A stretch of DNA of 64,000 bases from Rhizobium sp. ARZ01 (GCF_014851675.1 NZ_JACVAE010000001.1:1984001-2048000); one strand, 5' to 3'; counted from the first letter of the stretch, positions 1-8,882 are shown. Notes: generated from the letters alone by a model not told the origin. Numbers and translations: made by a program.

Positions 1-378
1 TGGTGGCGTCAACGCGCCTGCTTGTGAGGCGCCCCGTGCCATGCACACTGGTCGAAACAATGACGGAAATAGTGTCAAACTATGGTAAGCAATTCCTTTA
101 CGGGGATTGAAAAATCGCGTGACCCGTTGGTGAAGACGCGACAAAACCTACCGAATCATCGCGCAATTTCAACGACTTTGGCAAACAGCTTCAGATTTCG
201 CAGCAATCGATCGATTGCGCTTTGGCACTATCGTTGTTTGGATTTTTTTGCACACGTTAACCATGTGAATGCGTCAGCGTCGCGCCCACGCCAGCGCCCA
301 AGGCAGGAACGCCGGCACTACAGCGACTAGATGGATGGACGCGTTGTTCAGCCGCGCCCCACCCCACACCCCGGACCT
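1..378. other. Left-edge region without a supportable gene
   Basis: No convincing coding region. The longest open frame (82-330, plus) lacks a good ribosome-binding site, has an Arg/Ser/His-rich composition and resembles no family I know. Roughly 50-270 is more AT-rich than the flanks and ends in a T-run near 243-250, so it may be a promoter or leader for a gene beyond the left edge. Nothing more specific can be said. Confidence 0.4.
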
Positions 379-582
379 TCAGGCCACCTTCAGCGGCGGC
401 ATACCGTCGTGGACGGCTTTACGGATTTCCGCGCGGAACGCAGGCGTGTCGTGCTCGCCATGGACCGAGACGGCATGCAGAACGGCCGCGTCGACCAACT
501 CTTCCTCGCTGTCGGCCGATATCGCAATCGTGCACTTCATTTCACTCGGAAATTCCCGGCAGTCGATGTACTTCCGGCCCAT
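379..582 (-). CDS. DUF1059 family small protein
   Basis: A 67-residue soluble protein starting MGRKYIDCREFPS. This opening, the following acidic SADSEEELVDAAVLHAV stretch and the end (RAEIRKAVHDGMPP) are typical of DUF1059, a family of about 60-70 residues common in Proteobacteria and Actinobacteria and without an assigned biochemical role. One Cys (C8) and several His are present, but I see no clear metal site. It is a single gene, transcribed leftwards, with the convergent-free space up to 723 separating it from the amidase. Family assignment is by recognition; function is unknown. Confidence 0.8.
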   Translation of the reverse strand: MGRKYIDCREFPSEMKCTIAISADSEEELVDAAVLHAVSVHGEHDTPAFRAEIRKAVHDGMPPLKVA

Positions 583-722
583 CGAAACCTCCCGATGCTA
601 GCGCCCCTCGGACGTCCGATCAGACACGCAGCAATGCAAAGTCCGCGTGTCGGATGGTAGAGAGGATACGTCTCGCAACCGGAAACAACAAATCACAAAC
701 GCTCGCGCCCTACGCCTCCCGG

Positions 723-2144
723 TCAGGAGATGGAAGGAGCACGCCCGAGCCAGTCAACCTGCGCCTCGTAGGCCGCGGCCAGTTCCAACACCGCCTTGTC
801 GGCCCGCGGCCGTCCGATGATCTGGATGCCAGACGGCAGCCCGTTGCCACCGAATCCCGCCGGCATAGCGGCGGCCGGCAGCCCCGCCATTGTCGGCCCG
901 ATCACTACTTCCATCCAGCGATGATAGGTGTCCATCGCCCTGCCCGCGACCTCTTTCGGCCAGTCGAGCGTCACATCGAACGGAAAGACCTGCGCCGAGG
1001 GCAGGATAAGGAAGTCGTAACGATCGAACAGTTCCAGAACGTAGCGATACCAGTCGCTGCGGATCGCCGAAGCGGCGAGAATGTCGGTTGCGGAGAGCCG
1101 CTGCCCATTCTCGATCTCCCAGATCATCTCCGGCTTCATTTTTGACCGCTTGTCGGGATCGGCATAGTCCGCCCCTTGCCCTCCGGCTACGAGAAAATGG
1201 CGGTAGGTCCGCCAGCCCCACCAGAGCCGGTCCATGTCGAAGCGCGCCGGCACATCGGCAACAGACGTCCCGAGCGCTCGAAAGACGTCGAGCGCGTCGC
1301 GGCAGAGATCTAGAACGCCCGGCTCGAAGGCCAGATGCCCACCATGGTCGCCGAGCCAGCCGACCCGCGCGCCGGAGAAATCCTTACGCTGGTCCGGCAG
1401 CAGGATCTCGGTTGGTAGCGACAAGGGATCGCGCGCGTCGTAGCCCGCCTGGGTGTTCAGCAATGTCACGACATCGGCAACGCTGCGCCCCATCGGCCCG
1501 TTTACTGCGTGCTGGCCGAGATAGAGTTCGTTGCCGAGCGACGGCACGCGGCCAAAGCTCGGCCGGAAGCCGATGACGTTGTTGAACGCGGCCGGATTGC
1601 GCAGTGATCCCATCATATCACTGCCATCAGCTACCGGCAGGAGCCTAGCTGCAAGCGCCGCCGCGGCCCCGCCGGAGGAGCCGCCGGCACTCCTGGCAAC
1701 ATCATATGGGTTTCGAGTGGCCCCGAAGACGGTGTTGTAGGTGTGCGAGCCAAGTCCCATCTCCGGCGCATTGGTCTTGCCGATGATGATGGCGCCGGCC
1801 GCACGGATGCGCTCGACATGGATGTCATCGAAGTCCGGGACGAAATCCTTGTAGATTTGCGAGCCGTAGGTGCAGCGAATACCCTTTGCTTCGGAAAGGT
1901 CCTTGATTGCGAAGGGAATGCCGTGAAGCCATCCACGGGAACGGCCGTCCGCGAGCGCGCGATCCGCCGCGTCGGCCTCTGCAATCAGCTCAGACGCCTC
2001 GCGCAGGCTGACGATCGCGTTGATTTTCGGGTTGAGCACCTCGATGCGCGCAAGATAGGCCTCCATGACGGCAAGGCAGGAGACGCTACGCGCATGAATG
2101 GCCGCCGACAGATCCAGGGCTGACAGGTTGACGATGTTCTCCAC
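723..2144 (-). CDS. Amidase signature (AS) family amidase
   Basis: An AS-family hydrolase acting on amide bonds, related to GatA but probably a stand-alone amidase because no gatB or gatC is nearby. Numbering from the ATG at 2165, the catalytic Lys is K88 (GIPFAIKDLS), the cis-Ser lies in GGSSGG (161-166) and the nucleophile is S187 in GSDMMGSLRNPA. Most family members have a Gly where the second Met of MMGS sits. I chose the GTG at 2144 over the upstream ATG because AGGGGGAG lies 6 bases before it; residue numbers then drop by 7 and the protein is 473 residues. No signal peptide, so cytoplasmic. Substrate unknown. Confidence 0.88.
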   Translation of the reverse strand: MENIVNLSALDLSAAIHARSVSCLAVMEAYLARIEVLNPKINAIVSLREASELIAEADAADRALADGRSRGWLHGIPFAIKDLSEAKGIRCTYGSQIYKDFVPDFDDIHVERIRAAGAIIIGKTNAPEMGLGSHTYNTVFGATRNPYDVARSAGGSSGGAAAALAARLLPVADGSDMMGSLRNPAAFNNVIGFRPSFGRVPSLGNELYLGQHAVNGPMGRSVADVVTLLNTQAGYDARDPLSLPTEILLPDQRKDFSGARVGWLGDHGGHLAFEPGVLDLCRDALDVFRALGTSVADVPARFDMDRLWWGWRTYRHFLVAGGQGADYADPDKRSKMKPEMIWEIENGQRLSATDILAASAIRSDWYRYVLELFDRYDFLILPSAQVFPFDVTLDWPKEVAGRAMDTYHRWMEVVIGPTMAGLPAAAMPAGFGGNGLPSGIQIIGRPRADKAVLELAAAYEAQVDWLGRAPSIS

Positions 2145-2311
2145 GATACGCTCCCCCTTGCACATCAGGATGAGAGGGATAGCGCAGTCTATGCCGAGTC
2201 GGAATGGCAGCGACGCCCCCTACAAGGTTTTACCTTGCGAGCCCTGTCCCCATTGCCCATCCAATCTCACCGCCCTAACGTGCCGTCGGAATCATTTCAG
2301 GGGGATATTTC

Positions 2312-3061
2312 ATGACTGCGCCGCTCATCGAACTCTGTGTCGAAGGCATCGATGGATTTCTGGCCGCGCAAGAGGCCGGCGCTGACCGTGTTGAACTCTG
2401 CGCAAGTCTGATGGAAGGCGGCCTGACGCCGAGCCTTGCAACCATCCGTGCGGCCGTGAAGGCAGCGCGCATTCCTGTGCATGTGATCATCCGGCCCCGC
2501 GGCGGCGACTTCCTCTATTCGCAGACCGAGTTCGAGACGATGCGCGACGACATTTCGGCCCTGCGCGCCGAAGGCGTGGCCGGCGTCGTCATCGGCTGCC
2601 TGACCTCGGACGGCCGCATCGATGAGGATCGCACCAAAGCCCTGGTGGAGGCAGCGCGCCCGATGTCGGTCACTTGTCACCGCGCTTTCGACATGACCAT
2701 CGACGCCGGCGAAGCGCTGGAAGCATTGATCCGCTGCGGTATCGACCGCGTCCTCACCTCCGGTCAGCGCGACACCGCAGTCGAGGGTCTAGATATCCTG
2801 AAGAAGGTGAACGAGCAGGCGGGCGACCGCATCGTCATCATGGGCTGCGGTGCGCTCGACGTGGGCAACATCAAGACCGTGCGCGACGGCGCCGGCTTGA
2901 AGGAGATGCATTTCGCGGCGCTCAAGACCATCCCGAGCGGCATGCAGTTCCGCAACCCGCATGTCGGCATGGGCGGCACTGAAAAGGACCGCGAGTACGA
3001 ACTCACGCTGACCGATACTGACGCTGTGCGTGCGACGATTGCCGCGGCCAAGGGCGTTTGA
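2312..3061 (+). CDS. cutC: CutC family copper homeostasis protein
   Basis: A 249-residue TIM-barrel protein of the CutC family. Diagnostic segments are the start (IELCVEGIDG), GADRVELCASLMEGGLTPS near residues 25-42, IRPRGGDFLYS near 62-72, the TCHRAFDM stretch and the end-of-barrel MGCGALDVGN. CutC was linked to copper tolerance in E. coli, but that role is disputed and the enzymatic activity is not settled. The start is supported by GGGGGA seven bases upstream. creA follows 65 bases later on the same strand, so the two may be co-transcribed. Cytoplasmic, no signal peptide. Confidence 0.92.
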   Translation: MTAPLIELCVEGIDGFLAAQEAGADRVELCASLMEGGLTPSLATIRAAVKAARIPVHVIIRPRGGDFLYSQTEFETMRDDISALRAEGVAGVVIGCLTSDGRIDEDRTKALVEAARPMSVTCHRAFDMTIDAGEALEALIRCGIDRVLTSGQRDTAVEGLDILKKVNEQAGDRIVIMGCGALDVGNIKTVRDGAGLKEMHFAALKTIPSGMQFRNPHVGMGGTEKDREYELTLTDTDAVRATIAAAKGV

Positions 3062-3126
3062 CCTCGTCGTTGCAAAATCGCTCCCGCCACCTACGTGAAA
3101 GGGAAAGCCACGATGGAGACCGCACG

Positions 3127-3618
3127 ATGAAAGCCCAGCGCCTTCGCCTCGCCCTTGCTGCCAGTCTTTCCCTCTTCGCCGCCAGCGCCTCCGCCGACAC
3201 CGTCGGCGAGGTCGGCGTGGACTGGATGGGCAACGACATCATGATCGACGCAGTGAGCGATCCGGAAGTCTCCGGCGTTACCTGCCATATTACCTACTTC
3301 GACAGGGGCGTCCTTGACCGGCTGCAGAAGGGCAACTGGTTCGAGGACCCGTCGAACAACGCGATCTCCTGCCAGCAGACGGGGCCGATCACCATCGGCG
3401 ATATCAGCCTTTCGAAGGGTGGCGAGGAGGTTTTCAAGTCCGGTCTTTCGCTGGTCTGGAAAAAACTCGTGGTAACCAGGATTTACGACCAGAAGAACGA
3501 CACGCTGATCTACCTGGCTCACTCGCGCGAGCTGACGGAAGGATCGGCGAAGATGTCGATTTCCACCGTACCCCTGTTCGGCGAGAACGTTACCTGGACG
3601 AGCGGCAAGCCACAGTGA
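3127..3618 (+). CDS. creA: CreA family periplasmic protein
   Basis: A 163-residue CreA-family protein. It begins with a Sec signal peptide (MKAQRLRL, hydrophobic core, ASASA near residue 20), then the family core VGEVGVDWMGNDIMIDAV, two Cys (in GVTCHIT and ISCQQTG) that may pair, and VWKKLVVTRIYD. The frame is open further upstream to a TTG at 3058, but ATG 3127 has a GGAG eight bases before it and begins directly at the signal peptide. CreA sits in the creABCD locus of E. coli, but its function is unknown; here it follows cutC instead. Confidence 0.9.
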   Translation: MKAQRLRLALAASLSLFAASASADTVGEVGVDWMGNDIMIDAVSDPEVSGVTCHITYFDRGVLDRLQKGNWFEDPSNNAISCQQTGPITIGDISLSKGGEEVFKSGLSLVWKKLVVTRIYDQKNDTLIYLAHSRELTEGSAKMSISTVPLFGENVTWTSGKPQ

Positions 3619-3669
3619 TTTAAGCTCGGCGTTTAGACACTGGTCCACCAGAGTCTCCGCTTCCGTCCC

Positions 3670-4155
3670 TCACATGACGATAAAGATGGCGTGACCCTCC
3701 GCGCTCTGATGAACGGCTACAATCTTCTCGATGTCGACCTGTTTGGCATCGAGCGCTGCAACAAGCTCCGGGTTGGATCGTATATCGGCCTGCAGCTTGC
3801 GTACTTCGACTGCCTTCTTTTCTGTCGACAGACGGTACATTTCTCGACGGTTCGCGTCAGAGATCTCATCGACCCGCATCACCGATATCTTGCTGACATC
3901 CACCGCCTTTAAGTCGCCTAGGGAAGCGGCAGGCGAAATCGCGCCTGTCGTCATGGTGTCCGGCTGAGTTTCGCCCGCGTGTGGCTTGACGATTTTCTCG
4001 CTCGTACTTGTACCGTCAGTCTGGGCAAGTTCGACAACTGCCGGTCGCGGCGTCGGCACGGGGACTTGCATGCCCTGGATCATCGCCGAGGCGAAGGCGG
4101 GGCCGGAGATGGCGCAAGCGACAAGCGTAGACGAAAGAGCTCTGAACGGTTTCAT
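3670..4155 (-). CDS. Secreted hypothetical protein
   Basis: 161 residues with an N-terminal signal peptide (MKPFRALSSTLVACAISGPAFASA, likely cut after AFA). A Pro/Thr-rich linker (VPVPTPRPAV) follows, then a charged helical C-terminal half: SDANRREMYRLSTEK, KLQADIRSNPELVAAL and a hydrophobic end GHAIFIVM. I do not recognise a named domain; such short secreted proteins are common in Rhizobiaceae. GGGAG just upstream supports the start. It is convergent with creA and stands alone. Periplasmic localisation is inferred from the leader; the role is unknown. Confidence 0.75.
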   Translation of the reverse strand: MKPFRALSSTLVACAISGPAFASAMIQGMQVPVPTPRPAVVELAQTDGTSTSEKIVKPHAGETQPDTMTTGAISPAASLGDLKAVDVSKISVMRVDEISDANRREMYRLSTEKKAVEVRKLQADIRSNPELVAALDAKQVDIEKIVAVHQSAEGHAIFIVM

Positions 4156-4219
4156 GATTTTCTCCCTTCGGTTCGAAGGAAGAAATGCCCGCTTGTCCTG
4201 AATGTTCCAAAGCGGTTGT

Positions 4220-4858
4220 TCAGCCGCGACCTGCCTCGCGCAGGATCTCGGCCGAGGTCACGGTCTCCACGCCCGCTGCCGCCATCGCGTCTTCCGCCGC
4301 TTTGATCGTGCCCGGATCGATGCCGCGGCTCAGATCTTCGACGAACCGGACCCGGACGCCGGGCAGCATCTCCACCGCATCGATCGCCGATGCCTGGACG
4401 CAGTAGTCCGTCGCTAACCCACCGATATCGAGTACGGTGATACCGCGTCCCTTAAGGATATCGGCCAGTCCGGTATGCGCGGTACGGTCATTGTCGCGAA
4501 ACGCCGAGTAGCTGTCGACCTGCCGGTTCATGCCCTTGCGCTGGACGTGCTCGATCTTCGCCTTGTCGAGATCGGGATGAAGCTGTGCGTCGTCCGTGTC
4601 CTGCACGCAGTGATCCGGCCACAGCATCTGTGGTTTGCCCGCCAATTCCCCCATCTCGAAGGGTTGGCTGCCCGGATGATTGGAGGCGAAGCTGCCGTGG
4701 TCCGCCGGGTGCCAATCCTGCGAGGCGACGATCAGGTCGTAACCGCCGTCCGCCATCAGCCGGTTGGCAACGGGGATCACCTCATGGCCGCCGGCAACGG
4801 CAAGATTGCCACCCGGGCAGAAGCCGTTCTGAAGATCAACAAGCAACAGGCATTTCAT
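4220..4858 (-). CDS. pncA: Nicotinamidase
   Basis: Hydrolyses nicotinamide to nicotinate and ammonia in NAD salvage. The 212-residue isochorismatase-fold protein shows the catalytic triad D8 (LLVDLQNGF), K108 (VQRKGMN) and C153 (LATDYCVQA), with metal ligands D48, H50 and H83 in SQDWH and PDHC. FCPGGNLAV near 13-21 is typical of PncA. The frame is open 18 codons further upstream, but the family start is MKCLLLVD at 4858. Monocistronic by spacing; no other NAD genes are nearby. Cytoplasmic. Confidence 0.93.
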   Translation of the reverse strand: MKCLLLVDLQNGFCPGGNLAVAGGHEVIPVANRLMADGGYDLIVASQDWHPADHGSFASNHPGSQPFEMGELAGKPQMLWPDHCVQDTDDAQLHPDLDKAKIEHVQRKGMNRQVDSYSAFRDNDRTAHTGLADILKGRGITVLDIGGLATDYCVQASAIDAVEMLPGVRVRFVEDLSRGIDPGTIKAAEDAMAAAGVETVTSAEILREAGRG

Positions 4859-5014
4859 GGTCAGCACTCCGACTGTCGGGAAGACACCCGCGCGACTGGG
4901 AAGGATATGCATCCTAGCGCAAGGAAATAAGCACTTGAATGGTCACGGGGCGCGGCAACAACCCTCGCGGCGGTTAACCCCGAAGGATCTGACTGTGCTT
5001 CTGCTCAACACCAA

Positions 5015-5041
5015 CACCCCGGCAGTGTTCTCGCCGGGGTG
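5015..5041. terminator. Stem-loop between cheW and pncA
   Basis: An 8-bp perfect stem (CACCCCGG at 5015-5022 with CCGGGGTG at 5034-5041) and an 11-base loop, placed 28 bases past the cheW stop. The position fits a cheW terminator on the minus strand, but no T-run follows on either strand, so intrinsic termination is uncertain. Confidence 0.4.
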
Positions 5042-5069
5042 CTAGACATGCGATCCGCGATTTGTCCGA

Positions 5070-5534
5070 TCAGGCGGCCTGCGCCAGCTCATCGGCGATG
5101 ACGGTATCGAGGTTGAGGAAGCAGACCATGGTCTTCTCCAGCGCGACGATGCCGCGGCAGAAGGCGCGTTGGGCTTCCGGAATAATTTCCGGCGCCGGCT
5201 GCAAGTCTTCGCTCTTGATGGTCATCATGTCGGAAACCTGCTCCACGAGCAGGCCGACCAGCTTGCCGGCGATGTCGGTGACGATGATGGCGGAGCGCTC
5301 GGACGGCTCGGTCATTTTCATGCCGAGGCGGCAGGCCATGTCGATGACCGGGATCACCGCACCGCGCAGGTTGATCAGGCCGAGCACGTAGGGCGGCGTA
5401 TGCGGCATTGGCGTTACCGGCGCCCAGCCGCGGATTTCCCGGATGGCCATGATATCGATGCAGAATTCCTGGTCGCCCAGGTGAAAGGAAACAATTTCGA
5501 GATAAGCACCGGATTGCTTGATGGCGTTGGACAT
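5070..5534 (-). CDS. cheW: Chemotaxis coupling protein CheW
   Basis: 154 residues, a single CheW domain (EIVSFHLGDQEFCIDIMAIREI at the N-terminus, VLGLINLRGAVIPVIDMACRLGM in the middle, VGLLVEQVSDM and a final FLNLDTVIADE). CheW links methyl-accepting receptors to the CheA kinase in the cytoplasm. The start at 5534 is preferred over one 13 codons upstream because it begins the conserved domain lead-in MSNAIKQSGAYLEI. There is no cheA, receptor or flagellar gene in the window, so this is an orphan cheW working with components encoded elsewhere. Confidence 0.92.
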   Translation of the reverse strand: MSNAIKQSGAYLEIVSFHLGDQEFCIDIMAIREIRGWAPVTPMPHTPPYVLGLINLRGAVIPVIDMACRLGMKMTEPSERSAIIVTDIAGKLVGLLVEQVSDMMTIKSEDLQPAPEIIPEAQRAFCRGIVALEKTMVCFLNLDTVIADELAQAA

Positions 5535-5820
5535 GGATCGGACTCTTCCCAGTTTTCGGCGGCAGGATCGCAAATGCGCGGGAGGCCTTGCGGCCTGCGG
5601 ACCTCATGCCCGAGGGGCCGGACGCGGCCCATACGCTCCCGGAGCCTTGCAGAGAGAGATTAAACAATCGCTAAGCGCCGGAGCTGGAAATGGCGGATTT
5701 TGAGGCATTTGGCAGTAATCTCAACCGCCAATACCTTCTGTTGCGGCACTTCTCATCGCACGCCAAAAAGGCTCAACTGCCCTCATTCCAGTTCGAGTCG
5801 ACATGCGCTAGGATGTCTTC
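5535..5820. other. cheW upstream region
   Basis: No gene seen. It should hold the leftward cheW promoter and the rightward promoter of the small membrane peptide. GC-rich short palindromes occur (for example AGGCC-TTGC-GGCCT near 5582-5596), but I can define no promoter or operator. Confidence 0.35.
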
Positions 5821-5979
5821 ATGGTTACGAACCGCCTCACCGTCCGCTCCGGCATAGCGTTTACTCTTGCGCTTGCGTTCCTCGCCGTGCTTTTCTCACT
5901 GGCTTTTGCCGGATGGATCGGCCATGGGTCGGCGATCCTGCTTTCAATGGCAGAGACCGGTCTTTCCTGGTGCTTCTGA
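5821..5979 (+). CDS. Small single-pass membrane protein, 52 residues
   Basis: A short frame encoding MVTNRLTVRSGIAFTLALAF and continuing hydrophobically to residue 30 (LAVLFSLAFAGWIGHG), ending ETGLSWCF. One clear transmembrane helix (about residues 10-31) follows a short basic N-terminus, so N-in topology is likely. AGGA lies nine bases before the ATG. It is followed by the SCO1 gene after 133 bases on the same strand. I do not recognise a family. The membrane-protein pattern and ribosome-binding site argue for a real gene, but conservation has not been tested. Confidence 0.55.
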   Translation: MVTNRLTVRSGIAFTLALAFLAVLFSLAFAGWIGHGSAILLSMAETGLSWCF

Positions 5980-6112
5980 GCTTTCCGCGATCACATTGTT
6001 GCGAGCATGCGGTTGCGGCGATACGCGCATTTGCCCGGCCGCCTTTGGCGAACTATGACTGCAATGAAGTCGCTCACAACCGAGGCGACAGTCATATATC
6101 GCGGATAGTTTC

Positions 6113-6712
6113 ATGAAGACGGTACGTATCGCGCTTTGGATTGCCATAGCCCTCCTTGCCGGCCTCCTCGGCTGGTTGACCCTGGAAATGTCGAAGACTG
6201 ACGAAAAGCTTGCTGAAGGTCCCTTCGGCGTTCCGTTCAGCCTTATCGCACAGGACGGCCAACCGATCACAGAGAAGGCCTTCACCGGCAAGCCGACGGC
6301 CCTTTTCTTCGGCTTCACCCACTGCCCCGAGGTTTGCCCGACGACCCTGTTCGAGCTCGACGGGTGGCTCGCCAAGGTTGATCCCGACGGCTCGAAAATG
6401 CAGGCCTATATGGTCACGGTCGATCCGGAACGCGACACGTCGGAAATCCTGGGAAGCTATGTTTCCAATGTTTCCAAGCGCATTACCGGCATTTCCGGTC
6501 CGGTCGACCAGGTCATGGATATGGTGAAGGGTTTCCGCGTTTACGCCCGCAAGGTACCGGTGGATGAAAAGGATCCGACCGGCGAGTACACGATGGACCA
6601 CACCGCTTCGGTCTTCCTGCTTGATCGCGAAGGGCGCTTCCGAGGCACCATCGCCTATGGCGAGAACCCCGATGTTGCCGTACAAAAGCTGGAGAACCTC
6701 ATCAAGGGATAG
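6113..6712 (+). CDS. SCO1/SenC family copper chaperone
   Basis: 199 residues, membrane-anchored by an N-terminal helix (residues 5-24) with a periplasmic thioredoxin-like domain. The copper site is visible: C71 and C75 in HCPEVCPTT, plus H163 in TMDHTAS. SCO proteins deliver copper to the CuA centre of cytochrome c oxidase or act as thiol reductases. The length is normal for bacterial SenC. No cytochrome oxidase genes are adjacent; the next gene, 12 bases on, is a FAD monooxygenase that may be co-transcribed. Confidence 0.92.
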   Translation: MKTVRIALWIAIALLAGLLGWLTLEMSKTDEKLAEGPFGVPFSLIAQDGQPITEKAFTGKPTALFFGFTHCPEVCPTTLFELDGWLAKVDPDGSKMQAYMVTVDPERDTSEILGSYVSNVSKRITGISGPVDQVMDMVKGFRVYARKVPVDEKDPTGEYTMDHTASVFLLDREGRFRGTIAYGENPDVAVQKLENLIKG

Positions 6713-6724
6713 GGATTCTGGGTC

Positions 6725-7849
6725 ATGGTTTCACGCGCCGACATTTCGATCCTCATCGCCGGCGCGGGACCAGTTGGTCTCACACTTGCACTTGAATTGG
6801 CCAGACGCGGAATCAAGCCGCGTATAGTGACCCAGACCGATGCCCCTGTTTCGGAAAGCGAGAGTCGCGCGCTCGGCATCAATGCGCGAACACTGATGCT
6901 TCTCGGGCCATCGGGCGTTGCCGAGCGGATACGAGAACAGGCGCTGCCGATCGAGGGCCTTCGCCTGACGTCGCAGGGCACCCCCCTGCTGACCATTCAC
7001 ACGAACAAGTTCCGTGGGAACGCCGCTGCCCTGAGCATCCTGCCGCAGGGCGTCACGGAACGCCTGCTGCTCGAACAACTGCGCACGTTCGAGGTTGAGC
7101 CCGAGTGGCACACGACTGTGAACACGGTGGAGGGCGGCGCAGAAGCACCCGAGGTCACGCTCATTCGTAAAGACGACAGCGGCGAAACGGTGAGACCCAC
7201 AATCCTGATGGGTGCCGACGGCGCCCATTCGATCGTGCGCAAATCCTGCGGCTTCACTTTTCCGGGCGAGGCGCTGGATAATGAATTCTTCTTGGCCGAC
7301 TATGCCTATGACACGCCGGTCGACGTTAGCTACGCGCGGGTGGATTTCACCAATCCCGGCGTGCTTGGCTGCATTCCGGTCCGCGCCAACGTCTTGCGCT
7401 ACATCTCGACCTTGCCAGACTTCGAGGACCGGATCGTCCATCCCCGCGATCCGGTCGAGCAGACCTGGCGATCGGATTTCAATGTGAGTTTCAGGCACGT
7501 CGAAAAGATGTCGATCGGCCGCGTCTATCTCGCCGGCGATGCGGCTCATATCCATTCGCCGGTCGGGGCGCGCGGCATGAATCTCGGCATAGAAGATGCC
7601 TGCTGGCTTGCCTGGCTCATTTCCGAAGGGCGCGAAGTAGAATACTCGGATCTGCGCCTGCCGGCCGTCCGCGGCGTACTTCGCCAGACCCGGATGCTGA
7701 CGACGCTTGCCACAATGGAACGCCCGGCCGCTCTCATGCTGCGCAAACGGCTGCTTCCGCTGATGGCCCATCTCCCCTTCGCCGAGCGCGGACTCGTTAA
7801 GGGGATCGCTGGCATGGACACGCCGCATCCTCCCTGGATCACGCACTGA
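6725..7849 (+). CDS. FAD-dependent monooxygenase (PheA/UbiH-like)
   Basis: A 374-residue class A flavoprotein hydroxylase. The N-terminal Rossmann motif is GAGPVGLTLALELARRG (about residues 13-29), the middle DG motif is LMGADGAHSIVRK (about 159-171), and the second FAD motif is GDAAHIHSPVGARGMNLGIED (about 271-291). These enzymes use NAD(P)H and O2 to hydroxylate aromatic or polyketide-like substrates. At 374 residues it lacks the thioredoxin-like C-terminal domain of phenol hydroxylases. It starts 12 bases after the SCO1 gene. Substrate cannot be inferred from the context. Confidence 0.85.
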   Translation: MVSRADISILIAGAGPVGLTLALELARRGIKPRIVTQTDAPVSESESRALGINARTLMLLGPSGVAERIREQALPIEGLRLTSQGTPLLTIHTNKFRGNAAALSILPQGVTERLLLEQLRTFEVEPEWHTTVNTVEGGAEAPEVTLIRKDDSGETVRPTILMGADGAHSIVRKSCGFTFPGEALDNEFFLADYAYDTPVDVSYARVDFTNPGVLGCIPVRANVLRYISTLPDFEDRIVHPRDPVEQTWRSDFNVSFRHVEKMSIGRVYLAGDAAHIHSPVGARGMNLGIEDACWLAWLISEGREVEYSDLRLPAVRGVLRQTRMLTTLATMERPAALMLRKRLLPLMAHLPFAERGLVKGIAGMDTPHPPWITH

Positions 7850-7947
7850 TCGGCTTTGCGACATGGGGCAAGTCATGATAGCGCATGCCGGAAATCAAAC
7901 GGCCAGGGCATAGCCAGTCCGGCCAACGCTACAGGGACTGCCCGACC

Positions 7948-8826
7948 GTGAGTGAAATCCGCCTTTTCATCAGTACGACCGAGAAGAATGCCGAAGCGAT
8001 CCTCGCCCTGATGTCCGATGCCTTCGAGGAAGAAGGCTACGCTATCGCCACCATGGAGATCGACGAGAAGGCCGACATCTGGGAGGCCTCCCTCTATCTG
8101 ATGGCTGACGAGGAAGAGGAGATGCGCGAGCGCTTCGCAGCCATCGTGCAGGAGGATTTCCCCAATGCCACCATCGAGCGGGAAGACATCCCCGACGTCG
8201 ACTGGATCGCCAAGTCACTGGAAGGGTTGCAGCCGGTGCGCGCTGGTCGGTTCGTGGTCCATGGCTCGCATGATCGTGGCACGCCGCGCGCGGGCGAGAT
8301 CGCCATAGAAATTGATGCTGGCCAGGCTTTCGGCACCGGCCACCACGGCACGACGGCGGGTTGCCTGGAAGTAATCGAGACCGTCATGCGCTCGACGAAG
8401 ATCCGCTCCGCGCTCGACCTCGGCACCGGCAGCGGCGTGTTGGCGATCGCCGCCCGTAAACTCGCCCCCGTTCCGGTACTTGCGACCGACATCGATCCGA
8501 TCGCAACGAAAGTGGCCCGCGAAAACGTCCGCATCAACGGGATCGCCAGCGGTATCACCCTGGAAACCGCGCCTGGATTCCATCACACGGCCTTCCGCCG
8601 CCACGGCCCGTTCGACCTGATCATCGCCAATATCCTCGCCCGGCCCCTGATGCGGATGGCGCCACAGCTCGTGGCGCATCTTGCGCCCGGCGGACACGTC
8701 GTCCTTTCCGGCATCCTCGCCAATCAGCGCTGGAAAGTCCTTTCGGCCTACAACGCCGTGGGTCTGCGGCATGTCCGCACGATCTGGCGCAACGGTTGGG
8801 TGACGATCCACCTCGACAGGCCCTGA
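7948..8826 (+). CDS. prmA: Ribosomal protein L11 methyltransferase PrmA
   Basis: SAM-dependent methyltransferase that methylates ribosomal protein L11. It has the N-terminal L11-recognition domain, GQAFGTGHHGTT, SAM motif I LDLGTGSGVLAIAA, and the NPPY-like post-motif IIANILARPL. I chose the GTG at 7948 (protein opening VSEIRLFIST, 292 residues) because it matches the family N-terminus; the frame continues 21 codons upstream to 7885 with no family-like sequence. Cytoplasmic. It ends where the sRNA region begins. Confidence 0.9.
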   Translation: MSEIRLFISTTEKNAEAILALMSDAFEEEGYAIATMEIDEKADIWEASLYLMADEEEEMRERFAAIVQEDFPNATIEREDIPDVDWIAKSLEGLQPVRAGRFVVHGSHDRGTPRAGEIAIEIDAGQAFGTGHHGTTAGCLEVIETVMRSTKIRSALDLGTGSGVLAIAARKLAPVPVLATDIDPIATKVARENVRINGIASGITLETAPGFHHTAFRRHGPFDLIIANILARPLMRMAPQLVAHLAPGGHVVLSGILANQRWKVLSAYNAVGLRHVRTIWRNGWVTIHLDRP

Positions 8827-8882
8827 ATGGCGTCCGCAACCTTTCGGATTCGATTGCACGCATTCGCCCCTCTGCCATTTCG

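Noticed and set aside
82..330. 82-codon frame near the left edge
   Set aside because: No ribosome-binding site, no recognisable family, and basic low-complexity end.
5015..5041. Stem-loop considered as a riboswitch for pncA
   Set aside because: It lies past the cheW stop and upstream of pncA, but there is no conserved NAD riboswitch core or downstream expression platform.
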